Assembly: GCA_003021325.1 (NCBI GenBank)
Contig: PXQM01000080.1
Coordinates: 1 to 14,660 of the forward strand
Direction of reading: 5' to 3'
DNA: 14,660 nt
Source: Halobacteriales archaeon QH_10_70_21
Lineage (GTDB): Archaea > Halobacteriota > Halobacteria > Halobacteriales > Haloarculaceae
Shown here: positions 7,406-13,081 of the stretch, one piece after another
Position numbering within the stretch: position 1 is the first letter of the stretch
How the letters are laid out: each line of letters opens with the position of its first letter
Made by a program: the position numbers and the translations under genes
Notes under the pieces: model-generated
The model's input: only the letters and a program-made list of their open reading frames with translations
Database searches by the model: none
Told to the model about the DNA's origin: nothing

Positions 7406-7711
7406 GTCTCGAGCGAGGCCAACGGCACGACCGAGTGGGAGCTGACGACCATCCGACAGGGACGCGACTTCGAGCGCGAGTACCGGCTGACGGCCGCCGA
7501 CACCGGCGAGTTGCTCGTCCAGCTCGGCGAACACCTCCGGGACGACGAGACGCTGACGGTCACCGACGAAACGGAGGGCTGGGAGCTCCCGTTCGACCTC
7601 GGCGAACCGGTCGAACTGGAGGTCGACTTCGAGGGAACCGGCGAGACGGAGCTCGAAATCGAGGCCGAAGTCCCGGGCGTCGCCGACGACGAGAGCCCCA
7701 CGGTCGAGTGA
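7406..7711 (+). CDS. Amphi-Trp domain protein, no valid start codon at the expected site
   Basis: Small acidic protein whose body matches the haloarchaeal amphi-Trp group: EWELTTIRQGRDFEREYRL, then LLVQLGEHLRDDETLTV, then a beta-rich half with WELPFDLGEPVELEVDFEG and a closing ELEIEAEVPG strand. Paired amphipathic strands with conserved Trp define the family; its function is unknown. Coding-like sequence begins at about 7406 (VSSEANGTTEWEL), and a TATA-like block sits 21-30 bases before it. That codon is GTC, however, and no ATG, GTG or TTG lies in frame between it and the cupin gene. The first usable start is TTG 7511, which would remove the N-terminal third and leave 66 residues. Either the start was mutated or the sequence has an error here. 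Confidence 0.65.
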   Translation, partial: VSSEANGTTEWELTTIRQGRDFEREYRLTAADTGELLVQLGEHLRDDETLTVTDETEGWELPFDLGEPVELEVDFEGTGETELEIEAEVPGVADDESPTVE

Positions 7712-7837
7712 GGCTCACGACAGCGGCGAGGACCGAGCGGCGTGGAGGACCGCGTGGAGACCCGACTCGAAGCGGGGTCAGTTCGCGCCGTGGATACGCC
7801 CACGGCCACGGCGGGCCGCCGCGAGCGGTATCGTCCC

Positions 7838-7853
7838 CTGGATTCGAATCCAG
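7838..7853. repeat. Perfect 16-bp palindrome
   Basis: CTGGATTCGAATCCAG is its own reverse complement. It is flanked by short arms CGGTA (7826-7830) and TACCG (7854-7858) that can pair outside a small bulge. It lies between the amphi-Trp gene and the likely start of the PAS gene, 42 bases before GTG 7895. It could be an operator or a cruciform. It resembles a tRNA T-arm, but the invariant G53-C61 pair and stem length do not fit. Confidence 0.6.
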
Positions 7854-7894
7854 TACCGTCACTGGTTTGTCTCGGTAGTCGTGTCTTCGAGGCA

Positions 7895-8413
7895 GTGACG
7901 GGGTTCAGGAGGGCGCTCGTCGACTGTCTGCGCTGCGAGACCGGGTTCGAGGAGCGCAGTTCGGCGCTTGTCGGCGAGTACGACCTCGGCGACGTCGCCG
8001 CGACGGGGCCGCCACCGTCGTCGGTCACCGCCGGTCTCGACGCTCGGGACAGAGAGCTACTCCGTCGTATCCGGCGGTTCGACGCCGGGCCCCTCGGGCT
8101 CACGCTCTCCGGGCCGGCGTACCGGGACAACCCCATCCTCTACGCGAACGAGACGCTCAGGGACCTCACCGGCTACCCGCTCGAGGAACTCCGGGGCGAG
8201 AACCCGCGACTGTTCCAGGGCCCCGACACCGAACCCGAGGCGCTCGACGCGCTCCACGAGGCCGTCGACATCTGGGCGGCGGCGACCGTCGAACTGTGGA
8301 ACTACCGCCGCGACGGCAGTCGCTTCCGCAACCGCGTCACCGTCGTTCCCGTCCCGGACGACAGCGGGATGGTCGCCAACTGGCTCGGCCTCCAGGCCGC
8401 CGTTGACGAGTGA
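7895..8413 (+). CDS. PAS domain protein, LOV-like without the photoactive cysteine
   Basis: Single PAS domain, about residues 53-172 counting from GTG 7895. Landmarks are DNPILYANETLRDLTGYPLE (78-97), GENPRLFQG (101-109) and NYRRDGSRFRNRVTVVPV (137-154), the order seen in LOV/PAS sensors of haloarchaeal Bat-type regulators. In true LOV domains the second string is GRNCRFLQG; here the flavin-adduct Cys is Pro, so LOV photochemistry is not expected, although a ligand may still bind. No output domain follows, so it may work by protein interaction. The start is uncertain. The frame is open back to GTG 7742, but the extra 51 codons look non-coding and contain the 16-bp palindrome. The stop TGA is the first part of the TGATACTGCCGG repeat. 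Confidence 0.7.
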   Translation: MTGFRRALVDCLRCETGFEERSSALVGEYDLGDVAATGPPPSSVTAGLDARDRELLRRIRRFDAGPLGLTLSGPAYRDNPILYANETLRDLTGYPLEELRGENPRLFQGPDTEPEALDALHEAVDIWAAATVELWNYRRDGSRFRNRVTVVPVPDDSGMVANWLGLQAAVDE

Positions 8414-8522
8414 TACTGCCGGCTGTAACCGTCTGAAGCAGAGGTGCTAGAATCCGGGGTTCTCGGAACCGCTGCCGTCGAATATCCAAAACAAGTCTTC
8501 ACGTAATTACAGCCGGCAGTAT
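8413..8522. mobile_element. 110-bp MITE-like segment with perfect 16-bp inverted termini
   Basis: The left end 8413-8428 reads ATACTGCCGGCTGTAA, and the right end 8507-8522 is its exact reverse complement. The interior is non-coding and more A/T-rich than the surroundings near 8482-8497. A possible 4-bp target duplication, GAGT, occurs at 8408-8411 and 8523-8526, but one base lies between it and the left repeat, so it may be chance. The size and structure fit a miniature inverted-repeat element. Two copies of a regulator-binding dyad flanking a promoter is the main alternative. Confidence 0.5.
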
Positions 8523-8691
8523 GAGTTCCGCAGCGTGCGGCCCGGAACGCTCGTCGTCGTCTCCGCGAGAGAACCGTGCCGCCGTCCGGGTCGACGACCC
8601 GCGCTCGGGGACCTGCACGCCGCGCAGAACCTCGATTCGGCCGCAACCGCGTTCGTGAACGCTCCCACCACGCACGTCGTTCGCAGGAAAG

Positions 8692-8714
8692 TGCCGCCTC
8701 CCCGATTTGAACGG
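8692..8714 (+). repeat. Direct copy of the tRNA-Phe 3' end (att-like)
   Basis: These 23 bases are identical to 8817-8839, which form the 3' end of the tRNA-Phe gene (discriminator base, acceptor strand, T arm). Duplicated tRNA 3' ends are the standard footprint of tyrosine-recombinase integrative elements. Only 102 bases separate the copies and no integrase is present, so this is probably a leftover att site after element loss. Confidence 0.75.
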
Positions 8715-8816
8715 AGGAAGGCGGTCGCCTCGCTCCGCTCGGCGCTGCGACTTCCAGGCTCAAATCGGCTCGGCGTCGTTTCTTCACCCGGTCGCTCCGC
8801 TCACGGGTTCGGAATA

Positions 8817-8839
8817 TGCCGCCTCCCCGATTTGAACGG
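8817..8839 (+). repeat. tRNA-Phe 3'-end copy, second member of the 23-bp direct repeat
   Basis: Lies inside the tRNA-Phe gene and covers its discriminator base, 3' acceptor strand and most of the T arm. Identical to 8692-8714. This would be the att half that restores the tRNA. Confidence 0.75.
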
Positions 8840-8890
8840 GGGACAGCTCGATCTTCAGTCGAGTGCTCTCCCAGTCTGAGCTAAGGCGGC
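8817..8890 (-). tRNA. tRNA-Phe (GAA)
   Basis: A 74-base cloverleaf on the minus strand. Acceptor GCCGCCT pairs with AGGCGGC, the D arm is GCTC/GAGC, the anticodon stem is CTCGA/TCGAG with loop CTGAAGA giving anticodon GAA, and the T arm is CCCCG-TTCAAAT-CGGGG. The discriminator is A and CCA is not encoded. There is no intron. A T-rich promoter block lies 24-33 bases upstream. The 3' end is duplicated downstream at 8692-8714. Confidence 0.97.
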
Positions 8891-8896
8891 TTGCAC

Positions 8897-8936
8897 GCTT
8901 TCGAACGCCGACGCCATCAAAAAGGGTTTCGAAAGC
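8897..8936 (-). promoter_or_regulatory. tRNA-Phe promoter region with 9-bp inverted repeat
   Basis: On the minus strand a CCTTTTTGATGG block (8914-8925) lies 24-35 bases before the tRNA. It is flanked by GCTTTCGAA (8897-8905) and its exact reverse complement TTCGAAAGC (8928-8936). The TATA assignment is reasonable; a regulatory role for the inverted repeat is speculative. Confidence 0.45.
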
Positions 8937-8961
8937 CGGCGCAGGGACGGGGTATCGGCAA

Positions 8962-8970
8962 CCGTTAACA
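8962..8970 (+). promoter_or_regulatory. TATA-like promoter of the ferredoxin gene
   Basis: CCGTTAACA lies 24-32 bases before ATG 8994, consistent with a leaderless transcript. Confidence 0.5.
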
Positions 8971-8993
8971 CGCGACGGCGCCAACGCCCTCGT

Positions 8994-9311
8994 ATGCCGA
9001 CCATCGAGTTCGGAGAGGCCGAGATCGACTGCGAGGAGGGCGAGCTGCTCCGGGACGTCCTGCTCGCGGCCGGCGAGTCGCCGCACAACGGCAGCGCCGA
9101 CGCGGTCAACTGCCGCGGGCACGGCACCTGCGGTACCTGCGCGGTCGAGATCGAGGGCGACGTCAGCGAGCCGACGACCCGCGAGCGGGCCCGGCTGTCG
9201 GTGCCGCCGCACGACCCCGACGACGGCCTCCGGCTCGCCTGCCAGACGCGCGTGCTCGGCGACCTCGAGGTGAGGAAACACGACGGCTTCTGGGGCCAGC
9301 ACGTCGAGTAG
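8994..9311 (+). CDS. [2Fe-2S] ferredoxin
   Basis: Small electron carrier of 105 residues with the plant-type ferredoxin fold. The cluster ligands are C40, C46, C49 (NCRGHGTCGTC, the C-x5-C-x2-C loop) and C83 in LACQTRV. A further Cys at 13 is outside the motif. It lacks the acidic N-terminal insertion of the major haloarchaeal ferredoxin (about 128 residues), so it belongs to a shorter paralogue. The redox partner is unknown; no oxidoreductase gene is adjacent. ATG 8994 begins directly with the first beta strand (MPTIEFGEAEIDC) and has a TATA-like block at the right distance. It lies between the two tRNA genes and converges on the microprotein gene. Confidence 0.92.
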   Translation: MPTIEFGEAEIDCEEGELLRDVLLAAGESPHNGSADAVNCRGHGTCGTCAVEIEGDVSEPTTRERARLSVPPHDPDDGLRLACQTRVLGDLEVRKHDGFWGQHVE

Positions 9312-9340
9312 GCCGGGACGGACGCCGTCGATTGCCGGCC

Positions 9341-9445
9341 TCAGATGAGGAAGACGTCGGCCGAATCACACTCGTACTCCATTCCATCGTCGGTCTCGAG
9401 CTGGCCGCCGCATTCGGGGCAGTCCGAGCCGGCACGTCCTGACAT
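9341..9445 (-). CDS. 34-residue Cys-rich microprotein (CPECGG motif)
   Basis: A very short frame from ATG 9445 encodes 34 residues with DCPECGGQLE at positions 8-17 and a third Cys at 26 (YECD), ending DSADVFLI. The CPxCGG knuckle is half of a zinc ribbon. Haloarchaea encode many small zinc-finger proteins of this type, normally with two CxxC knuckles; here the second is reduced to one Cys plus Asp. It could bind zinc as a dimer or through Asp. It is supported as a gene by TATA-like TCTATACC 25-32 bases upstream, the canonical knuckle and the acidic composition. It converges on the ferredoxin gene, with 29 bases between the stops. Function unknown. Confidence 0.7.
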   Translation of the reverse strand: MSGRAGSDCPECGGQLETDDGMEYECDSADVFLI

Positions 9446-9469
9446 GGCGTAGCCTCTGCAACGGTCCGG

Positions 9470-9477
9470 TATAGACG
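9470..9477 (-). promoter_or_regulatory. TATA-like promoter of the microprotein gene
   Basis: The minus strand reads CGTCTATA, ending at 9470, about 25-32 bases upstream of ATG 9445. It is one of the clearest TATA boxes in the window. Confidence 0.5.
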
Positions 9478-9503
9478 TTTCGTCCGAGCCGCCGGACGCT
9501 TCC

Positions 9504-9571
9504 GTTCTCCGACGCGGGAGCCTCGCGACGCTCGGCTGGCTCGCGGCGCTCGGCGGATTGCGTCGGAGAAC
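9504..9571 (-). repeat. 12-bp perfect inverted repeat downstream of tRNA-Val
   Basis: GTTCTCCGACGC (9504-9515) is the reverse complement of GCGTCGGAGAAC (9560-9571). The 44-base spacer contains an internal near-repeat of CTCGCGRCGCTCGGC. It starts 5 bases after the tRNA-Val 3' end in the tRNA's direction. It may be a processing or termination hairpin, or a small repeat inserted at the tRNA. Confidence 0.6.
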
Positions 9572-9576
9572 TGCAG

Positions 9577-9649
9577 TGGGTCCGGGCGGGTTCGAACCAC
9601 CGGTCTCGGCCTTGTAAGGGCCGCGTCATAGCCACTAGACCACGGACCC
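9577..9649 (-). tRNA. tRNA-Val (UAC)
   Basis: A 73-base cloverleaf on the minus strand. Acceptor GGGTCCG pairs with CGGACCC, the D arm is GTC/GAC, and the anticodon stem CGGCC/GGCCG holds loop CTTACAA, giving anticodon UAC. The T arm is GGTGG-TTCGAAC-CCGCC with one G-U pair. The discriminator is A. There is no intron and no encoded CCA. A GGTTAACC promoter block lies upstream. Confidence 0.96.
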
Positions 9650-9672
9650 TGCCGGATGGAAGTCGGGCCTCG

Positions 9673-9682
9673 TGGTTAACCC
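9673..9682 (-). promoter_or_regulatory. TATA-like promoter of tRNA-Val
   Basis: The minus strand reads GGGTTAACCA, 24-33 bases before the first tRNA base at 9649. Confidence 0.45.
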
Positions 9683-9703
9683 TTACCTTCCGGGGCGACG
9701 GCA

Positions 9704-9712
9704 AGGCTTAGG
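9704..9712 (+). promoter_or_regulatory. TATA-like promoter of the first DUF192 gene
   Basis: AGGCTTAGG lies 25-33 bases before GTG 9737 and supports that start. Confidence 0.4.
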
Positions 9713-9736
9713 CGGCGCGGGGCCGACCGACCGACA

Positions 9737-10156
9737 GTGACGCTACGGACCCCCCTGCTCGCGACGGTCCTGGTCGTCGCCGTGCTGTCGGCCGGCTGCG
9801 TCGGCCCGTTCGCCGGCGACCCGACCCCCGCCGCCACCGAGACGGCGGACCGCTACACCGGCCTCAGCGAGACCGACGACCTGCCCGGGGACCGCGGGAT
9901 GCTGTTCACGTACGACGCCGACAGGGAGCTGACCTACGTGATGCGGAACATGTCGTTCGCCCTCGACATCGTCTTCGTCTACGGCAACGGCACCATCGAG
10001 TCCATCCACCACAAGCGAGCGCCCGCCCCGGGCGAGGACGGCGAGTCCATCCGGGCCGCCGGCGAGGGCCGGTACGTCCTCGAGGTGAACCGCGGCTGGA
10101 CGACCGAGCGCGGCGTCGAGGAAGGTGACCGCCTCGAGTTCGACCGCCCTGAGTGA
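9737..10156 (+). CDS. DUF192 family lipoprotein (copy 1 of tandem pair)
   Basis: Exported 139-residue protein. A hydrophobic signal ends in the lipobox LSAGC with C21 as lipidation site, and the DUF192 domain follows from about residue 38 (DRYTGLSETDDLPGDRGMLF, VMRNMSFALDIVFV, GRYVLEVNRGW). DUF192 proteins are small beta-rich domains of unsettled function, commonly exported. Unlike copy 2, it lacks the first strand region (VTVVDDETGGELGEVEAAVADGF), so the domain starts late. Starting at GTG 9737 gives a complete signal peptide. The next gene, 41 bases downstream, is its paralogue, with near-identical DNA in the conserved blocks, which points to tandem duplication. Each copy has its own TATA-like block, so they need not be one operon. 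Confidence 0.85.
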   Translation: MTLRTPLLATVLVVAVLSAGCVGPFAGDPTPAATETADRYTGLSETDDLPGDRGMLFTYDADRELTYVMRNMSFALDIVFVYGNGTIESIHHKRAPAPGEDGESIRAAGEGRYVLEVNRGWTTERGVEEGDRLEFDRPE

Positions 10157-10165
10157 GGGTCGGCA

Positions 10166-10174
10166 GCCTTTTCG
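10166..10174 (+). promoter_or_regulatory. TATA-like promoter of the second DUF192 gene
   Basis: AGCCTTTTC lies 24-32 bases before ATG 10198. It favours ATG 10198 over the upstream in-frame GTG 10153. Confidence 0.45.
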
Positions 10175-10197
10175 CCCGCCGTCCCCTCCGACCGACG

Positions 10198-10656
10198 ATG
10201 GAGCGAGAGTGGCTGGGCTACGCGCTCGCGGCGCTGGTCGGGCTCGCGGTCCTCGCGTACGTCGGCCTCGCGAGCGGCACGGTGACGGTCGTCGACGACG
10301 AGACCGGCGGGGAACTCGGGGAGGTCGAGGCCGCCGTCGCCGACGGCTTCGCGAAGCGCTACGTCGGGCTGAGCGAGACCGACGACCTGCCCGAGGACCG
10401 CGGGATGCTCTTCGTCCACGACGACGTCGACGAGCGGACCTACGTGATGCGGAACATGTCGTTCGGCCTCGACATCGTCTTCGTCGACGCTGACGGGACG
10501 ATAACGGCCATCCACGAGGCGCCCGAACCCGGCCCCGAAGAGGACGGCGCCGCCCAGGAGTACACCGGCGAGGGCCGGTACGTCCTCGAGGCGAACCGCG
10601 GCTGGACCGCCGAGCGCGGCGTCGAGGAAGGCGACCGTCTGGAGTTCGACCTGTAG
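10198..10656 (+). CDS. DUF192 family membrane-anchored protein (copy 2 of tandem pair)
   Basis: A 152-residue protein with one N-terminal membrane anchor (residues 6-27, WLGYALAALVGLAVLAYVGL) and an outward-facing DUF192 domain (about 28-152). It keeps the first strand (TVTVVDDETG) and acidic region that copy 1 lacks, then shares YVGLSETDDLPEDRGMLF, YVMRNMSFGLDIVFV and GRYVLEANRGWTAERGVEEG with it. No lipobox is present, so the pair uses two different anchoring modes for the same domain. ATG 10198 is preferred over GTG 10153 because of the TATA-like spacing and because the extra residues (RVGSLFARRPLRPT) would disturb the anchor. Function unknown. Confidence 0.86.
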   Translation: MEREWLGYALAALVGLAVLAYVGLASGTVTVVDDETGGELGEVEAAVADGFAKRYVGLSETDDLPEDRGMLFVHDDVDERTYVMRNMSFGLDIVFVDADGTITAIHEAPEPGPEEDGAAQEYTGEGRYVLEANRGWTAERGVEEGDRLEFDL

Positions 10657-10718
10657 CGACCCGGCGGACCCGTGCCCGGGACGCCTTCGGTGCCGGCGGG
10701 CCCGACCGAGGTGCCAAG

Positions 10719-10742
10719 CGTTATACTGACCGAACGGTCAGT
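10719..10742 (+). promoter_or_regulatory. ABC exporter promoter with TetR-like palindromic operator
   Basis: A clear TATA element (CGTTATA, 10719-10725) lies 25-31 bases before ATG 10750. Overlapping its end and filling the TATA-to-start space is the 18-bp palindrome ACTGACCG-AA-CGGTCAGT (10725-10742). Arms of this length and spacing are typical of dimeric TetR/AcrR regulators, which often control drug exporters. A bound repressor would block the transcription machinery. No regulator gene lies in the window, so it would act in trans. Confidence 0.65.
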
Positions 10743-10749
10743 TCGTACA

Positions 10750-12670
10750 ATGCCGGAGTTCGGTCTGGACGGCGACGACGACCCCTTCGAGGAGCAGCGG
10801 GCCAACGCCGACGACCCGATGCGCCGGCTCTTCGAGGAGTACGGCCGGCCGAACCAGTTCCAGTTCGCCGTCGGGGTCATCGCGAGCGTCGCTGCCCGGC
10901 TGCTGGACCTCCTGCCGCCCGTCCTGCTCGGGCTGGCCATCGACGCAGTGTTCCGCGACGACAAGGCGTTCGCCCCGTGGCTGGTGCCCGAGGCGTGGGT
11001 GCCGGCGACCGAGGACGGCCAGCTGTTCCTGACCGTCGGGCTCATCGCCGGCGCCTTCATGCTCGGGGCGGCGTTCCACTGGATTCGCAACTGGGGGTTC
11101 AACTCCTTCGCCCAGCACATCCAGCACAGCATCCGGACGGACACCTACGACACGATGCAGCGGCTGAACATGGACTTCTTCGCCGACAAGCAGACCGGCG
11201 AGCTGATGTCCATCCTCTCGAACGACGTCAACCGCCTCGAGCGGTTCCTCAACGACGGTCTGAACTCGACGTTCCGGCTGGCCGTGATGGTGCTGGGTAT
11301 CGCCGGCATCCTCTTCTGGCTGAACTGGCAGCTCGCGCTCATCGCGCTGGTCCCCGTCCCGCTCATCGCGCTGTTCACCTATAACTTCGTCCGGACCATC
11401 CAGCCGAAGTACGCCGACGTCCGGTCGGCGGTCGGCAAGGTCAACTCCCGGCTCGAGAACAACCTCGGCGGCATCCAGGTCATCAAGTCGGCCAACACCG
11501 AGCCCTACGAGTCCGAGCGAGTCGACGACGTCTCCGGGGAGTACTTCGACGCCAACTGGGACGCCATCGAGACCCGCATCAAGTTCTTCCCCGGCCTGCG
11601 CGTCATCGCCGGCATCGGGTTCGTGCTGACGTTCCTCATCGGCGGCGTCTGGGTGCTGACGACGGCGCGAACCGGCGGCGGTCCCGGCCCCCTGACCGAA
11701 CCGCTGCTCGTCGGCGAGTTCACCACGTTCATCCTCCTGGGCGCAGTTCGGACAGATAATCAACATGTACCAGCGGGCATACGCCTCCGCCGAGCGCATC
11801 TTCGGGCTGATGGACGAACCCGACCGCCTCGCCGTCGACGAGGACGCCGGACCCCTCGCGGTCGAGGAGGGCCGCGTGGAGTACGACGGTGTCACGTTCG
11901 GCTACGACGAGGAACCCATCGTCGAGGACGTCGAGTTCACCGTCGAGGGCGGCGAGACGCTGGCGCTCGTGGGACCGACCGGCGCCGGCAAGTCGACCGT
12001 CCTGAAGCTCCTGCTGCGGCTCTACGACGTCGACGAGGGCGCCATCCGGGTCGACGGCCAGGACATCCGGGACGTGACGCTGTCGAACCTCAGACAGCAC
12101 GTCGGCTACGTCGGCCAGGACACGTTCCTCTTCTACGGGACCGTCCGGGAGAACATCGCCTACGGGGCCTTCGACGCCGACGACGACGCCGTCGTCGAGG
12201 CCGCCAAGGCCGCCGAGGCCCACGACTTCATCACCAACCTCCCGGACGGCTACGACACGATGGTCGGCGAGCGCGGCGTGAAGCTGTCGGGCGGCCAGCG
12301 CCAGCGGGTCGCCATCGCCCGCGCCGTCCTGAAGGACCCCGACATCCTGGTGCTCGACGAGGCCACCTCCGACGTCGACACCGAGACCGAGATGCTCATC
12401 CAGCGCTCGCTCGACCGGCTGACCGCCGACCGGACGACGTTCGCCATCGCCCACCGCCTGTCGACCGTCAAGGACGCCGACACCATCGTCGTCCTCGAGG
12501 ACGGCGAAATCGTCGAGCGCGGCAGCCACGGGGAGCTGCTGGAGGCCGGCGGCCTGTACGCACACCTCTGGGGCGTCCAGGCCGGCGAAATCGACGAACT
12601 CCCGGAGGAGTTCATCGAGCGCGCCGCCAGACGACAGGCCCAGACCGAGGCGGAGATGGACGACGACTGA
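10750..12670 (+). pseudogene. ABC exporter (TMD-NBD fusion), disrupted by a frameshift
   Basis: Multidrug/lipid-type half-size ABC exporter. The first frame (10750 to about 11739) encodes the transmembrane domain, including RLNMDFFADKQTGELMSIL before a long TM array and the coupling-helix region GGIQVIKSANTEPYE. The second frame (from about 11738) continues WAQFGQIINMYQRAYASAERIFGLMDE and holds a complete NBD: Walker A GPTGAGKST, Q-loop VGQD, signature LSGGQ, Walker B ILVLDE, and H-loop His in IAHRLST. The frames join within about 11734-11741. In family members a short stretch normally lies between FIL and the AQFGQIINMY helix, so about 8-9 residues of TM6 appear lost along with the frame. 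As written it would give a TMD without an ATPase. Genuine decay or a sequence error; expression is probably controlled by the palindrome at 10725-10742. Confidence 0.85.
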
Positions 12671-12844
12671 CGCCGTCGGGCCCGTGCGTCGTCGCCGTGA
12701 TTCCGGGACGAGGCACGCCGCAGAACCGCTCGCCCGGACGACGTGCGGACCTCCCGAATCCGGGCCGCTCGTCCCGTTATCGCGCAATATTGTTTGTGGT
12801 GGGCAAACGGTTAATTTTTCAATCTCAGCGCAATCACCCCTGAT
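12671..12844 (+). promoter_or_regulatory. Spacer with A/T-rich promoter of the small membrane protein
   Basis: TTAATTTTTC (12811-12820) is a strong TATA-like block 25-34 bases before ATG 12845. Immediately upstream is a short dyad, GTTTG (12792-12796) and CAAAC (12804-12808), placed where an activator or BRE-proximal regulator could bind. The remainder, 12671-12780, shows no gene. Confidence 0.5.
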
Positions 12845-13081
12845 ATGCCCTCCACGCCGTTCGCGCTGGTGTCCAGTGTCGTTTCACTCGTCGTTGCAGC
12901 GTTCGCGCTCGCGATGGCCGCGTTCCCCCGCAAGATGACCCGATGGCAGATGCGTGGGCCCGACGGCACGACGCAACTCGAACCGGGCCGGACGCGCATC
13001 CTCGTGATGCGGGTCATGGGCATCGTCGTCGCCGGTCTCGCGCTCCTGATGGCGTTCGGGACGTCCATGGTGTTCCGCTGA
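12845..13081 (+). CDS. Small two-TM membrane protein of unknown function
   Basis: A 78-residue protein with two hydrophobic helices, about residues 5-27 and 53-73, joined by a hydrophilic loop (FPRKMTRWQMRGPDGTTQLEPGRTR) rich in basic residues, which would face the cytoplasm. I do not recognise a characterised family; similar small two-TM proteins of unknown function occur in haloarchaea. The strong A/T promoter at 12811-12820 with correct leaderless spacing, together with the topology, supports a real gene. It seems to be transcribed alone, with the broken ABC exporter upstream and a 267-base spacer downstream. Confidence 0.8.
   Translation: MPSTPFALVSSVVSLVVAAFALAMAAFPRKMTRWQMRGPDGTTQLEPGRTRILVMRVMGIVVAGLALLMAFGTSMVFR

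Larger units (their letters stand above)
8411..8816. other. Non-coding scar region between the PAS gene and tRNA-Phe
   Basis: No convincing gene is present in these roughly 400 bases. The left part is the 110-bp inverted-terminal segment (8413-8522). The middle (8523-8691) has only a doubtful 45-codon frame from ATG 8521 to 8658, which overlaps the right inverted repeat. The right part holds the tRNA-Phe 3'-end copy, a 9-bp inverted repeat (8702-8710 against 8760-8768) and a possible hairpin around 8786-8805. The composition and repeats suggest the remains of mobile-element insertion and loss. Confidence 0.6.

Noticed and set aside
7830..7862. Possible tRNA 3' fragment around the 16-bp palindrome
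   Set aside because: The invariant G53-C61 pair and 5-bp stem with 7-base loop cannot be formed; it fits better as a simple palindrome.
5074..8136. Very long open frame on the minus strand, over 1000 codons, upstream of the GCS2 gene
   Set aside because: GC-rich DNA leaves antisense frames open. Only 5074-6465 has family-like sequence; beyond it the frame is Ser/Arg-rich and runs opposite to the cupin and PAS genes.
8521..8658. 45-codon frame starting in the right inverted repeat
   Set aside because: Ser/Arg/Pro-rich, no recognisable motif, no TATA box at the usual spacing. Probably chance, or a dead fragment within the scar.
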